Shown here in pieces: positions 41,163 to 50,788 of a stretch of 64,000 bases of DNA. Each line of letters starts with the position of its first letter. Within the stretch, counting starts at the first letter, position 1. The DNA is from Brachybacterium massiliense. Lineage in GTDB: Bacteria > Actinomycetota > Actinomycetes > Actinomycetales > Dermabacteraceae. The notes beneath the pieces are model-generated. The model was not told where the DNA came from. It was given only the letters and a program-made list of their open reading frames with translations, and did no database searches. The stretch is from assembly GCF_900184245.1 (NCBI RefSeq), contig NZ_FXXB01000008.1:682001-746000 (forward strand), given 5' to 3'. A program made the translations under genes and the position numbers.

Positions 41163-41615
41163 GTGTACCCCGGCACGGACCTGGCTGCCCTCGTCGCTGC
41201 TCACCGCTGGTCGACGCTGGCAGACCTGATCCACGAGCTACCGAAAGCGTCCCGCACATGGGAAGCGGTCATGAACGACCCGGACCTCGCACGCCAGATA
41301 GTCGAGGCCCAGAACCGGGACGCCCGCTTGGATCCCGATAACGACTCGGATGACGACTTCCGCGACGACTCCCCGGGGTGGGCGCCGCAGTACCGGGACT
41401 ACGACCTGCACGCGAAACAGCTCGGCGACCTGATCAACACGGTCGCGGCCCTGAACCAGACGGTCCGCGCGCTCGTGGGAGCGAAGGCCCGCGCCGTGGA
41501 CCCCTACCCGGTTCCTCGCACGGCGCTGCCCGATGCCGAGGTGGACCAGGCGCGCGCCGATGGCGACGCGATTCTCAACATGCTCGGCATGAGGGACGAA
41601 GTCCACAGCGACTGA
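41163..41615 (+). CDS. Tail assembly chaperone, downstream frame (T), made by -1 frameshift
   Basis: About 150 residues after a possible internal GTG, but the frame is open back to the slippery site. It is probably expressed mostly as the G-T fusion rather than alone. LAALVAAHRWSTLADLIHEL and EAVMNDPDLARQIVE are characteristic of chaperone C-terminal parts. It is acidic in the middle (DNDSDDDFRDDS). The next gene is the tape measure it is expected to bind. Confidence 0.85.
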   Translation: MYPGTDLAALVAAHRWSTLADLIHELPKASRTWEAVMNDPDLARQIVEAQNRDARLDPDNDSDDDFRDDSPGWAPQYRDYDLHAKQLGDLINTVAALNQTVRALVGAKARAVDPYPVPRTALPDAEVDQARADGDAILNMLGMRDEVHSD

Positions 41616-41658
41616 CCTCTCATGACCGGCCACCTGCTCATAGGAAGGGGTGGTCGGT

Positions 41659-44600
41659 GTGGCTTCGATCATCGTCGGTGCCGTTGGTGTGCTCGTGCGC
41701 CCGATCGCGAAGGGCATCAACAAGTCGGTCGAGAACTCCTTCTCCGGTGCGCCGGCCGTGGCGGAGAAGGTCGGCCGCTCGATGGGCCGCTCGATGAACC
41801 GTGCGTTCTCGGCGTCGAAGCCCGTCGATGTGGAGCGCGCTACGAAGTCGCTGCAGAGGGCGCAGGAGGCTCTGGCGGGTCACACTGAGCGGTCGGCGCT
41901 CCGGCAGCGCAAGGCACAGGAAGACGTGGCGAAGGCCCGCCAGAACGTCGCAGACGTGGCCACGACGTCGTCGGAGAAGGTGCAGAAGGCTCAGGCCGGC
42001 CTGGAGTCGGCTGAGGCCGATCTGGCGCGCGTGGTGGAGCAGTCTGCCCGGGACCAGGAGGCGGCGAAGCGGAAGGTTGAGCAGGCTGAGGCGGAGCTCG
42101 GCCGGACGGTGGAGCAGTCTGCCCGGGACCAGGAGGCGGCGAAGCGTCGTGTCGATGCCGCGCAGCGCGACTACAACGAGACCGTCGCCGAGTACGGCGC
42201 GGAGTCAGCGCAGGCCCAGGCGGCTGCTGACCGGCTGGCTGACGCCGAGGACAAGCTCGCCAAGGCCGTCTCGGACGGGGCGTCCCGGCAGGAGCGCGCG
42301 AAGGAACGCGTGACCGACGCGCAGGAGCGTCTGGCTCGGGTCACCGAGGAAGGTGCTCTGAAGCAGGAGCGGGCGCAGCGCAAGGTCACCGACGCGCAGG
42401 AGGCGTACTCCCGCGCCGTTGAGGAGTCTGGCAAGGACTCCGACGCAGCTCGCAGGGCTGCGGACGATCTGGCGATCGCCGAGGAGAACCTGAAGACCGC
42501 GGCCATGGAAGCCGCGCAGGGCCACCAGACTCTCGAGGCTGAGGTGGCCGAGGCGAAGCGTGCCCTGGATGAGGCGGAGCGCTCCTCGCGCGGGCTGTCC
42601 CGGGCGTGGCAGGGCGCGAAGGACTTCGGCGCCGACTACAAGGGCATGGGCAACCGCCTGAATGCGGCGATCGGCCCGAAGGTCTGGCGGGGCATCAAGC
42701 TCGGCGTGCTGGGAGTCGCCGGCACGATCACGGGCGTCCTCGGAACAGCACTCGTGAAGGGGTGGGGGAGGCTCACCTCGCTCGAGAACGCGGAATCGAC
42801 TCTCCGTGGCCTGGGACACACGGGCGAGAACGTCCAGTCGATCATGGACAACGCCCTCGCCGCGGTGAAGGGCACCGCCTTCGGCATGGACGAGGCTGCA
42901 GGTACTGCTGCAGTGCTGGTCGGCGCGGGCGTGAAGCCTGGCGAGGGACTCGAGAAGACACTCCGGCTGATCGGTGACGCCGCCACCATTGGTGGGTCGT
43001 CGCTTGACGAGATGGGGTCGATCTTCGGGAAGGTCGCTGCCCGCGGCAGTCTCAACGGCGAGGTGATGCAACAGCTGCTGGATCGGAATATCGGTCTTCT
43101 GCCTCAGCTGGCTGAGCACTACGGGGTGACCAACGAAGCGGCTCAGAAGATGGTCTCCGACGGCAAGGTCTCCTTCGAGGACTTCTCCGAGGTCATGGAG
43201 AAGACCCTTGGCGGCGCAGCGCTCGAGGCCGGCAACACCACCCAGGGCGCCTTCAAGAACATGGGCGCTTCCATGGGCCGCTTCGGAGCCGCACTGCTGA
43301 AGGACATCTTCCCCCTTGTCGCACCGCTCTTCGGCAAGGTCACCGAACTGTTCGACTACCTGACGGACGCTGCTGGTCCGGCGATCGAGTCTGTCGTGGA
43401 GCGGCTGAAGCCCTTCGCCGAGAGCATGAAGAACGTCTTCGATCTCCTGGTCACGGGGGACTTCAAGGGCGGCATCTTCAGCCTCGAGGAGGACTCCCCC
43501 TTCATCGGGTTCCTGTTCACGGTCAGGGAGGTGGCGATCGAGCTCTGGGAGAAGGCGCTCAAGCCCCTCGGCACCTGGATCGGGCAGAACTGGCCGGTGA
43601 TCGCCGCGGCGGTCGGTGGGCTCATCGCCTACCTCGGCGGCTCCATGCTCATCGCGGCGATCGGCTCGATCGGGTCGGCGCTGGGAGCTGTCCTCGGCTC
43701 CGCTACGGTCATCGGCGGCGCGATCGCGACGGTGGTCGGTGCGCTGGTGGGGTTCTTCACCCAGACCGAGACCGGCCAGGAGCTGCTGGGCCGCTTCGTG
43801 TCCTTCGTCCGGGACACCCTGCGGCCCGGCGTCGTGGGCGCCTTCGAGGCGATCCGCGACTTCGTGGTCGATGAGCTGTGGCCGATGCTGAAGTCGCGTT
43901 TCGAGGCGATCCGTGACCTCGCGTTGCAGGTGTGGGATGGCGTGATCCGTCCCGCGTTCGAGCAGTTCACGGGCTACCTCCGCGACACCTTCTTCCCGAT
44001 CGTGCAGCGTCTGTGGACGGAGTACGTCCAGCCCGTGTTCCTCGCCATCGGAGCCGCCGCTGTGTGGCTCTGGGAGAACGCGGTGAAGCCCGCGATGTCG
44101 GCGCTGGATCACTTCATCGGGAACGTCCTGGGCCCGGTCATCATCTGGCTCTGGGAGAACGTCGTCTCGCCGGCGTTCTCGGCGATCGGCGAGATTATCG
44201 ACTTCGCCTGGAACAAGGTCATCTTCCCGGCGCTGGATGCGCTGAAGTACTTCCTGTTCGAAGTGCTTCCGCCCGCATTCCAGTGGCTGTGGGACACGGC
44301 GAAGACCGTCTGGGACGGCATCAAGACGACGATCCACGCGGTCGTTGACTGGTTCCAGACCTGGGTGTGGCCAGTGATCGAGCTCGTGATCGAGCTGATC
44401 AAGCTCGGGTTCCGCACGATGCGCGACGTGCTCAGGACGGTGTGGTTCGCCGTAAGGGACAACGTGATCCGGCCCGTCGTGAACTGGTTCCGGGACACGG
44501 CCTGGCCCATGATCAGCCGGGTCATCGACTCGATCAAGACCGGCTTCGACGTGATGAAGTCGGCGATCGACACGGCCTGGTCCTTCGTGAAGGACCGCGT

Positions 44601-45993
44601 AATCAACCCGGTCGCGACCTGGTTCCGAGACACCATAAAGCCGCTGTTCGACACCACGACCACTGGTGTCGGCGACGCCTTCACCTCGATGAAGGACTCG
44701 GTGAAGAAGGCGTGGGACGCCATCAAGTCCACCGCGAAGGCGCCGATCAAGTTCGTCGTCCAGACGGTGCTGAATGATGCGCTGATCGGGAACTTCAACA
44801 AGGTCGCGAAGAAGCTCGGCACCTCGCAGCTGCCGACGGTGTCTCTACCTGCCGGCTTCGCTCGAGGTGGGATCCTGCCCGGTTCGTCGTCATGGCGAGA
44901 CGGGGACGATCAGATCGTCGCTGCCCGCCGCGGTGAAGGCTGGATGGTCTCGGAAGGGCTGCGGGATCCGCTCTCGCGGTCCCTCTTCCTCGCCGCGAAC
45001 AGTGCCGCGCGCACCAACGGCACGTCGTTCGCCGACTTCCTGCGCGGCCACGTCACCGGCGGCTTCGCTGGCGGCGGCATCGTCGACTGGGTGAAGGACA
45101 CGGGATCGAAGGCCTGGAAGGGCACCAAGAAGGCCGCGGGCACGGCGAAGGATCTTGCCGGCCACGCGCTCGACAAGGTGCTCGATGGCGTCGACTTCGT
45201 GGCCGAAGCGCTGAGGGACCCCGCGGGCATCTTCAAGAAGGTCTACGACGCCGTGATCGGGAAGATCCCCGCAGCGGGTCTCGTGACCGACGTCGCGAAG
45301 GCCTCGGGCAAGCGGGTGTTGGACGGCGCGATCGCCAAGGTGAAGGAGATGATCGCCCCGTCGATCGAGATGCCCGACCTGTCGGGCATCAAGGCGGGCG
45401 GCTCTCTCGCGATGGCACGGTCTATCGCGCGCTCGTTCGGTCTCACCATGACGTCGTTCCGGCGTGGTGGTGCTCGCACGGCCGGGTCGGGATCGGTGTC
45501 GTTGCACGCTCTCGGGCGCGCGATGGACTTCTCGAACTCGTCCGGGCCGACACCTCAGATGATGGGGTTCTTCAACGCCATGCACGCCTTCCGGCCGACC
45601 GAGCTGCTGTACTCGCCTGCGGGTGCTCGGCAGTGGCGGCGCGGCGGGTACATGGCGGACACCTCGGGCGCGACCAAGCGCATGCACTACAACCACGTGC
45701 ATGTCGGCTTCAACCGGGGCGGCATCGTAGATCAGCGTCCGACGCTGTTTGACCAGGGCGGGATTCTCCCTCCTGGCCTGACTGGGGTGCTGAACGCGAC
45801 GAAGAAGCCCGAGGCTGTGCTCACCAATGAGCAGCTGCAGCAGTTGCGCACCCTCACCTCTCGGGATCCGGCTAGCGGAGACACCTTCGTCGTCAACGCC
45901 CAGAACGATCGCGCACAGGAGCTCGTCAGCGAGCTGATGTGGGCGCAGAAGACACGGCGCCGCCGTGGCCGCTACGCCCATGCGGGGAGGTGA
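41659..45993 (+). CDS. Tape measure protein with an M15-like peptidase domain
   Basis: A protein of about 1444 residues that sets tail length. The N-terminal 300 residues are coiled coil with Ala/Gln/Glu repeats. A TMP-core-like region follows (residues about 370-480, GGAALEAGNTTQGAF), then hydrophobic stretches near 640-700 (AIGSIGSALGAVLGSATVIG). After that come Trp-rich periodic units (VWLWENAVKPA, IWLWENVVSPA). Near the C-terminus, SLHALGRAMDFSN and HYNHVHVGF give the H-x(6)-D and H-x-H zinc pattern of M15/D-Ala-D-Ala peptidases, which would help cross the cell wall. The start could also be GTG 41650; 41659 has better ribosome-site spacing. Confidence 0.9.
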   Translation: MASIIVGAVGVLVRPIAKGINKSVENSFSGAPAVAEKVGRSMGRSMNRAFSASKPVDVERATKSLQRAQEALAGHTERSALRQRKAQEDVAKARQNVADVATTSSEKVQKAQAGLESAEADLARVVEQSARDQEAAKRKVEQAEAELGRTVEQSARDQEAAKRRVDAAQRDYNETVAEYGAESAQAQAAADRLADAEDKLAKAVSDGASRQERAKERVTDAQERLARVTEEGALKQERAQRKVTDAQEAYSRAVEESGKDSDAARRAADDLAIAEENLKTAAMEAAQGHQTLEAEVAEAKRALDEAERSSRGLSRAWQGAKDFGADYKGMGNRLNAAIGPKVWRGIKLGVLGVAGTITGVLGTALVKGWGRLTSLENAESTLRGLGHTGENVQSIMDNALAAVKGTAFGMDEAAGTAAVLVGAGVKPGEGLEKTLRLIGDAATIGGSSLDEMGSIFGKVAARGSLNGEVMQQLLDRNIGLLPQLAEHYGVTNEAAQKMVSDGKVSFEDFSEVMEKTLGGAALEAGNTTQGAFKNMGASMGRFGAALLKDIFPLVAPLFGKVTELFDYLTDAAGPAIESVVERLKPFAESMKNVFDLLVTGDFKGGIFSLEEDSPFIGFLFTVREVAIELWEKALKPLGTWIGQNWPVIAAAVGGLIAYLGGSMLIAAIGSIGSALGAVLGSATVIGGAIATVVGALVGFFTQTETGQELLGRFVSFVRDTLRPGVVGAFEAIRDFVVDELWPMLKSRFEAIRDLALQVWDGVIRPAFEQFTGYLRDTFFPIVQRLWTEYVQPVFLAIGAAAVWLWENAVKPAMSALDHFIGNVLGPVIIWLWENVVSPAFSAIGEIIDFAWNKVIFPALDALKYFLFEVLPPAFQWLWDTAKTVWDGIKTTIHAVVDWFQTWVWPVIELVIELIKLGFRTMRDVLRTVWFAVRDNVIRPVVNWFRDTAWPMISRVIDSIKTGFDVMKSAIDTAWSFVKDRVINPVATWFRDTIKPLFDTTTTGVGDAFTSMKDSVKKAWDAIKSTAKAPIKFVVQTVLNDALIGNFNKVAKKLGTSQLPTVSLPAGFARGGILPGSSSWRDGDDQIVAARRGEGWMVSEGLRDPLSRSLFLAANSAARTNGTSFADFLRGHVTGGFAGGGIVDWVKDTGSKAWKGTKKAAGTAKDLAGHALDKVLDGVDFVAEALRDPAGIFKKVYDAVIGKIPAAGLVTDVAKASGKRVLDGAIAKVKEMIAPSIEMPDLSGIKAGGSLAMARSIARSFGLTMTSFRRGGARTAGSGSVSLHALGRAMDFSNSSGPTPQMMGFFNAMHAFRPTELLYSPAGARQWRRGGYMADTSGATKRMHYNHVHVGFNRGGIVDQRPTLFDQGGILPPGLTGVLNATKKPEAVLTNEQLQQLRTLTSRDPASGDTFVVNAQNDRAQELVSELMWAQKTRRRRGRYAHAGR
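42033..42146 (+). repeat. 39-bp direct repeat in the tape measure coiled coil
   Basis: An identical 39-base stretch occurs at 42033-42071 and 42108-42146, offset 75 bases (25 codons), encoding VEQSARDQEAAKR twice. It is probably a recent in-frame duplication within the rod, a way to change tail length. Confidence 0.85.
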
Positions 45994-45996
45994 CCG

Positions 45997-46866
45997 ATGC
46001 TCGTCTCGCTGCACGATGTGACCGTCGGCGAGCCCGGTCACGACCTCGTCCTCACGGGGTTCGATCTGGAACTCGGAAGTGTCCGCACCGGTGACGCGTC
46101 CTTGCCCGTTGGGCATGGGTCGCGTCCCGGCGCGGACTTCCTCGAAGCAGGGACGATCACGATGACGCTCAGGTCGTCCTACGGGATCCATGACCGGGCC
46201 GCCGCGGACCGCGTCACGTCCGCATTCACGCGTGCGTGGCGGGCGAGCCTGGCAGCCCCTCCCGGTGTGATGACGCCGTTGCTCGTCCGCCCCGGGGACT
46301 CGGCTCGAGTGGCCTACGGCCGCGCCGGCCGGATCAGCCCACCGGCCACCGACTCCATGCTCAAGCGCCAGGGACTCGTCGAGATCGTTGCGGAGTTCCG
46401 GGTGCTGGATCCGTTCGTGTACGACACCATCCCGACCGGGGCGACGATCTCGGTCGTGCCCCGGTCCCTCGGGGGGATCATCGCCCCGATCGTCACCCCG
46501 GTGACGACCACGATGACCTCGGGGGTGGAGTACCGGATGCTCACCGTCGGCGGGGATGCCCCGGCGCCGCTGCGCGTGGTCTTCCACGGCCCGGCCCGCG
46601 ACCCGAAGGTCACGGTTGGCGGGGTCGAGGTCGGGGTCGTCGGCGAGGTCGCCTACGACGAGAACGTGATCGTCGATGGCCGCACCAGGTCCGTGCACCT
46701 CGATGACGCCGCGCAGACCCCCGCGGGGCACCGCCTCTCCCGCGGCTCGCGCCTGGATCTGCTCCGTGTGGAGCCGGGCACGCACGAGGTCGCTTTCACT
46801 GCCACGGACCGCACCGGCACCGCCCGGGCCACGGTCGAGGCGACACCCGCTTACTACCACCTCTGA
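45997..46866 (+). CDS. Distal tail protein (Dit-like)
   Basis: A 289-residue protein directly after the tape measure. The beta-rich N-terminal domain (GHDLVLTGFDLELGSVRTGD) and an SHS2/galectin-like C-terminal portion (PAPLRVVFHGPARDPKVTVG) fit the Dit family that forms the hexameric hub at the tail tip. Start is ATG 45997, after a 3-base gap. Confidence 0.75.
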   Translation: MLVSLHDVTVGEPGHDLVLTGFDLELGSVRTGDASLPVGHGSRPGADFLEAGTITMTLRSSYGIHDRAAADRVTSAFTRAWRASLAAPPGVMTPLLVRPGDSARVAYGRAGRISPPATDSMLKRQGLVEIVAEFRVLDPFVYDTIPTGATISVVPRSLGGIIAPIVTPVTTTMTSGVEYRMLTVGGDAPAPLRVVFHGPARDPKVTVGGVEVGVVGEVAYDENVIVDGRTRSVHLDDAAQTPAGHRLSRGSRLDLLRVEPGTHEVAFTATDRTGTARATVEATPAYYHL

Positions 46867-46879
46867 GGAGGCCCATCTG

Positions 46880-47887
46880 ATGGCAATGGAACGCGTCCCC
46901 TACCTCGTAGGTGGGGGTTTCGAGCACTCCGCTGAGGTGATGCGCGCGGCGCTCGCCGCGGCGACGTCGGGTGCGGAGGGTCTGGTGAACGCCGGGGACT
47001 TCAAGGTCACGCCGACCGCGGTGCCGGGCACGAACGTCGCGGTCGCGCCCGGCAACGCGCTGATCCGCAACTCTTACGGCGGTGGTGGCGCGCAAACGTA
47101 CGCGGTGCGTGCGCCGTCGCAGACGCAGCTGCCGATTCAGGCGACCGGCTCGGCCGGCGCCCGCACGGACCTGGTCGTGGCCCGGGTCGATGACCCGACT
47201 TACGGTGGTGGGGCGTTCGACCCCGCCACGTTCGAGGCGGCGAAGCTCGAGGTGATCCGGGGCGTGCCGGCGAACACCCGCACGGCGGCGCAGCTGGGCC
47301 TGTCCTACCCCGCGATCGCTCTTGCTCGAATCACGCTGCCGGCGTCGACGGGCACGGTCACGGCCGGGATGATCACGGACCTGCGCGCCCTGGCGCAGCC
47401 ACGGAAGGAACGCCACCTGTACGTACATCCGATGACGCAGGCGGACGGGATCGTGCGGATCGTGAACCGACGGGACATCGGTGACTGGTGGCCGAACCCG
47501 GACACCATCACGGGCTGGCGCATCGATGTGCCCGAGTGGGCGCAGCGCGTGCGGATCATCGGCCAGGCCGGTGGTGTGCTGATCCGCCGCGGCTCCGCGA
47601 ACGCGTGGGGCCGGGTGTGGGCGCGGATCGGGTCGCAGTACGACGGGACCGGGATCGACACGCAGGAGACGTCGTGGGACCTCGCGTCCGGCACGGTCGG
47701 CAATGCTCGTGAGTCGTGGATGACCGGCGCGGATCGTGCTGTACCGGCTGGTCTGCGGGGTGCGACGAATCAGATGCTCTCCATGCGAGGCCGCGTCATC
47801 TCCTCTGACAATGACGACTCCCTCCCCGTCCTCGACTCCCTGTCGGTGGTGTCGCTGGATGTCGAGTTCTACGAGACGGCCGTATGA
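46880..47887 (+). CDS. Minor tail/baseplate protein
   Basis: A 335-residue protein (VMRAALAAATSGAEGLVNAG, NALIRNSYGGGGAQTYAVRA, ARTDLVVARVDDPTYGGGAF). The N-terminal part resembles the beta-rich domain of phage appendage proteins such as BppU. The C-terminal half may bind a receptor or join the Dit hub. It is coupled to the next gene by ATGA. Confidence 0.65.
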   Translation: MAMERVPYLVGGGFEHSAEVMRAALAAATSGAEGLVNAGDFKVTPTAVPGTNVAVAPGNALIRNSYGGGGAQTYAVRAPSQTQLPIQATGSAGARTDLVVARVDDPTYGGGAFDPATFEAAKLEVIRGVPANTRTAAQLGLSYPAIALARITLPASTGTVTAGMITDLRALAQPRKERHLYVHPMTQADGIVRIVNRRDIGDWWPNPDTITGWRIDVPEWAQRVRIIGQAGGVLIRRGSANAWGRVWARIGSQYDGTGIDTQETSWDLASGTVGNARESWMTGADRAVPAGLRGATNQMLSMRGRVISSDNDDSLPVLDSLSVVSLDVEFYETAV

Positions 47888-48966
47888 GTGCCCGGGTGCT
47901 GCTGCAGGAGCTGCCCTCGGGCCGGGTGCTGGACTGGGCGGTGCCGCTGTCGGGTGCGGAGGCGACGCGAGCCCTCTCGGGGCCGGGCGGCCTGGACGGT
48001 GCCCTGCCCGAGGGGTACGGCTTCCCCGTCCGGGAGTGGGGTAGCGCGCTGTGGGTCGAGGATTCCGGCACCTTCCACGGTGGCGGGATCGTCACCACCG
48101 TCGAGCATGCTGATCGGCAGATCCGTGTCGGCTGCACCGGCATCACGGGGTATGCGGCGGGGATGCCGTGGCTCGCCCCGCGGGAGGACCTGATCGACGT
48201 TGATCCCCTCGACATCGTCCGCAAGATCTGGACCCACCTCCAGGCCGAGCCCGGCGGGAACCTCCACCTCACGGTCGACCCTCTCACGACCCCGGTCAGG
48301 GTGGGTGAGGAGGAGCGCGAGGTCGAGTTCACCACCAGCACCGGTGACGACGTCAGCTTCGAGACGGGCCCGTTCCGGCTGAATCCGGTTGATGCGCAGG
48401 ACCTCGCGAAGACGATCGACGACCTCGCCGCCTCTACCCCGTTCGACTACCTCGAGCACACGGCCTGGGATGGGGAGCAGATCGTGCACCGCCTCCAGCT
48501 CGGCCATCCCGCGATCGGGACGAGGCATGCGCAGATGCGGTTCCACACCACCGAGAACCTCGCCGTCCTCCCGACGCTCGGGTTCGATGAGGATGCGTAC
48601 GCCTCCGAGGTACTGATGATCGGCGCCGGGGAGGGTCGCGCAGCGATCACCGCGCACGTCCCCGATGCCCCGACCAGGTTGCGCCGCGTCGCGGTCCTGG
48701 CGGACAAGTCCCTCCGCTCCAAGGCGGCCGCAACACGGCGTGCACGCGAGGAGCTGACCGCCCGCACCGCCGACGGGGAAGTCACCGACCTGACCGTCTG
48801 GGACTCCCCTCACGCCCGCATCGACGAGCTCGGACCGGGCGACACCATCCACATCGCCGGCCCACTTCTGACCGGTGCGGTGCTGGACCACTGGGTGCGG
48901 ATCGTCGAGATCACCCGCCCCGTCGAAGACCCGGCCACCGCGATACTCGCGGTCATCCCCGCATAG
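47884..48966 (+). CDS. Minor tail protein, Gp37-like (tail-associated)
   Basis: A 360-residue protein with the layout of ReqiPepy6 Gp37-like/Tal proteins that follow Dit: DVDPLDIVRKIWTHLQAEPG, FDYLEHTAWDGEQIVHRL and APTRLRRVAVLADKSLRSK. It would plug or extend the tail tip. No lytic motif is visible. Its start overlaps the previous stop. Confidence 0.75.
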   Translation: MSARVLLQELPSGRVLDWAVPLSGAEATRALSGPGGLDGALPEGYGFPVREWGSALWVEDSGTFHGGGIVTTVEHADRQIRVGCTGITGYAAGMPWLAPREDLIDVDPLDIVRKIWTHLQAEPGGNLHLTVDPLTTPVRVGEEEREVEFTTSTGDDVSFETGPFRLNPVDAQDLAKTIDDLAASTPFDYLEHTAWDGEQIVHRLQLGHPAIGTRHAQMRFHTTENLAVLPTLGFDEDAYASEVLMIGAGEGRAAITAHVPDAPTRLRRVAVLADKSLRSKAAATRRAREELTARTADGEVTDLTVWDSPHARIDELGPGDTIHIAGPLLTGAVLDHWVRIVEITRPVEDPATAILAVIPA

Positions 48967-48977
48967 GAGGTCCCCCT

Positions 48978-49931
48978 GTGGCTGATCCGCAGACGCGGAA
49001 GCTCGCCCGGCAGCTGGTCCAGATGGACGAGCGGCTCAAGCACCTCGAGACCGTGCCCCAGATGGCCCACTCCTCGATCGACGACCACGGCCTGCCCGTC
49101 TACGACAAGGACGGCAACCTCGTCACGAGGATCGGGAAGCAGGCGGACGGGACATGGGGCGCACCGCCCCTCGGCGGGCCCATCCCCTCGCCCCCAGTGG
49201 GAGTGTCCGCCACGGGCGGACCCGGACTGATCAACATCACCTGGACCGGGGACTACGCCCACGGCGCCGCACCACTGGACTTCGATGCGCTCGAGGTCCT
49301 CATCGACGGCGCTCTTGCCGGGTCGATCTCGAATCGGGATGGCGGCACCGTGTCGATCGGCGCCGAGCATGGCACTCGGTACGTCTCGGCGAGGATCCGG
49401 ACGCTGGTGCCGCGCCACTCGCCTCTCACCTCCCCGTTCAGCGTGGTGGTGGGTCCCCCTGCGGATCAGCTGTTCATCGAGGCGCAGGAGCGGATCGAGG
49501 CTGCGGAGGAGGAGCTCGAGGCCGCGAAGCTCGAGCTGCAGGAGGCCGCGGCGAACGTCGTCCAGACGCGGGAGGACCTGACCCGCCTGGAGGAGGAGAC
49601 GCTGCCGGCGGTGGTGGCGGAGCTCGAGGAAGCTGACCGTCTCGCGAACGAGCGTCTCACCGCGGCGCTGCAGCGGATCGGCGACGCGGAGAAGGTCGTT
49701 CAGCAGGCGGCAGGGCGTCTGGATACCGCTGAGGATCGCCTGTCGGGTCTGGATCGTCGTGTCGTCGATACGGAGGCCGCCGTCGAGGAGACCGTGCGGC
49801 GACTATCAGGTGCTGAGCTGCAAACGCAGCGCGGCCCCGTCCCGGAGCCGGATTCTCCGCTGGGCGCGCACTGGGTGTCGCCATCCGGCCACCTGTATGT
49901 CCGTATCGAATGTGAAGAGGGGGTTGCCTGA
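48978..49931 (+). CDS. Minor tail protein with Ig/FN3-like and coiled-coil regions
   Basis: A 317-residue GTG-start protein. The first 65 residues form a short helix and stalk. Residues about 65-160 look like an FN3/Ig fold (PPVGVSATGGPGLINITWTG). Residues 160-280 are a charged coiled coil (RIEAAEEELEAAKLELQEAA). A short beta C-terminus follows (GAHWVSPSGHLYVRIECEE). It is probably a tail tip fibre trimer. Confidence 0.75.
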   Translation: MADPQTRKLARQLVQMDERLKHLETVPQMAHSSIDDHGLPVYDKDGNLVTRIGKQADGTWGAPPLGGPIPSPPVGVSATGGPGLINITWTGDYAHGAAPLDFDALEVLIDGALAGSISNRDGGTVSIGAEHGTRYVSARIRTLVPRHSPLTSPFSVVVGPPADQLFIEAQERIEAAEEELEAAKLELQEAAANVVQTREDLTRLEEETLPAVVAELEEADRLANERLTAALQRIGDAEKVVQQAAGRLDTAEDRLSGLDRRVVDTEAAVEETVRRLSGAELQTQRGPVPEPDSPLGAHWVSPSGHLYVRIECEEGVA

Positions 49932-50509
49932 TGACGTACACACCACGCTCGTGGGCTGATGGTGAGCTGGTCACAGCTGAGGATCTGAATCGGATCGAGC
50001 AGGGGATCGAGGCCACGGATGCGGACCTCGACGGCAAGGCGGACACCACCGACCCGCGGCTTTCGGACGCCCGCCCCCCGACCGCGCACCAGCACCCCGT
50101 CTCCGACGTGACCGGCCTACAGGCGGCTCTTGATGCGCTGGGGGCTTCTACTGGCGTCCGCGTCATCGACCTCATCGACGGCACTGTGTGGCAGTCCCGC
50201 GCAGGTATGCGCTGCTCCATCATGCGCACGGGGCCTTTAGTGATGCTGTCGGTGGTGAATGTCCTCGCGGCGGCGAGCGGGGCGTCCTCGACCCCGCAGC
50301 GCCCCATCCCGGTCGGGTTCCGCCCGGCCCAGGAGGTGAACGCCACGCTGATCGGGGGGAGTGCAGTTTCGGCCGCGCGCCTCCTCGTACAGACGAGCGG
50401 ATCGACCATTTTTGCCACGCCCGGCCCGGCGTCGGGCGCGTATGCCGCGTCGGCGATGTGGATCACCGCCGACCCCTGGCCCAGCACCCTCCCCGGCGAC
50501 CCGGCCTGA
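49931..50509 (+). CDS. Tail fibre/appendage protein
   Basis: A 192-residue protein starting MTYTPRSWADGELVTAEDLN, the usual start of actinophage fibre or appendage proteins. It has a short stalk (DPRLSDARPPTAHQHPVSD) and a C-terminal beta domain that may bind a host surface glycan. A one-base TGATG overlap joins it to the previous gene. Confidence 0.7.
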   Translation: MTYTPRSWADGELVTAEDLNRIEQGIEATDADLDGKADTTDPRLSDARPPTAHQHPVSDVTGLQAALDALGASTGVRVIDLIDGTVWQSRAGMRCSIMRTGPLVMLSVVNVLAAASGASSTPQRPIPVGFRPAQEVNATLIGGSAVSAARLLVQTSGSTIFATPGPASGAYAASAMWITADPWPSTLPGDPA

Positions 50510-50520
50510 CAGGAGCAGAC

Positions 50521-50727
50521 ATGGACCTGAGAACGCTAACCGATGACGACCTCGACGCGCACCGTATCGCTGTGTTGACCGAGCAGGAGCGGCGCGCCAA
50601 CCTCGCGCAGCTCCCCGACCAGCTCGCCACGATGGCGCGTGATGCGGTTGCGGCGGGCTGTGACCGTGACGACCTGCTCGCCCGCGTGACCGACGCGCTC
50701 ACCACCGACCAGGAGGCCCCGCAGTGA
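50521..50727 (+). CDS. Small helical tail-region protein
   Basis: A 68-residue helical acidic protein (TLTDDDLDAHRIAVLTEQER, RDDLLARVTDALTTDQ) in the fibre operon. It may be a chaperone for the adjacent fibre. Function is not established. Start ATG 50521. Confidence 0.55.
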   Translation: MDLRTLTDDDLDAHRIAVLTEQERRANLAQLPDQLATMARDAVAAGCDRDDLLARVTDALTTDQEAPQ

Positions 50728-50765
50728 GCATCCGCTACGCGGGCTACTGGACGGCACTTGGCTGA
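50724..50765 (+). CDS. Possible 13-residue peptide
   Basis: GTG at 50724 overlaps the previous stop as GTGA and leads to a stop at 50763-50765 (peptide MSIRYAGYWTALG). It could be a translated leader for the large fibre gene 24 bases later, or chance. Confidence 0.25.
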   Translation: MSIRYAGYWTALG

Positions 50766-50788
50766 TAGATGAGAGAGGGTGATCGCTG

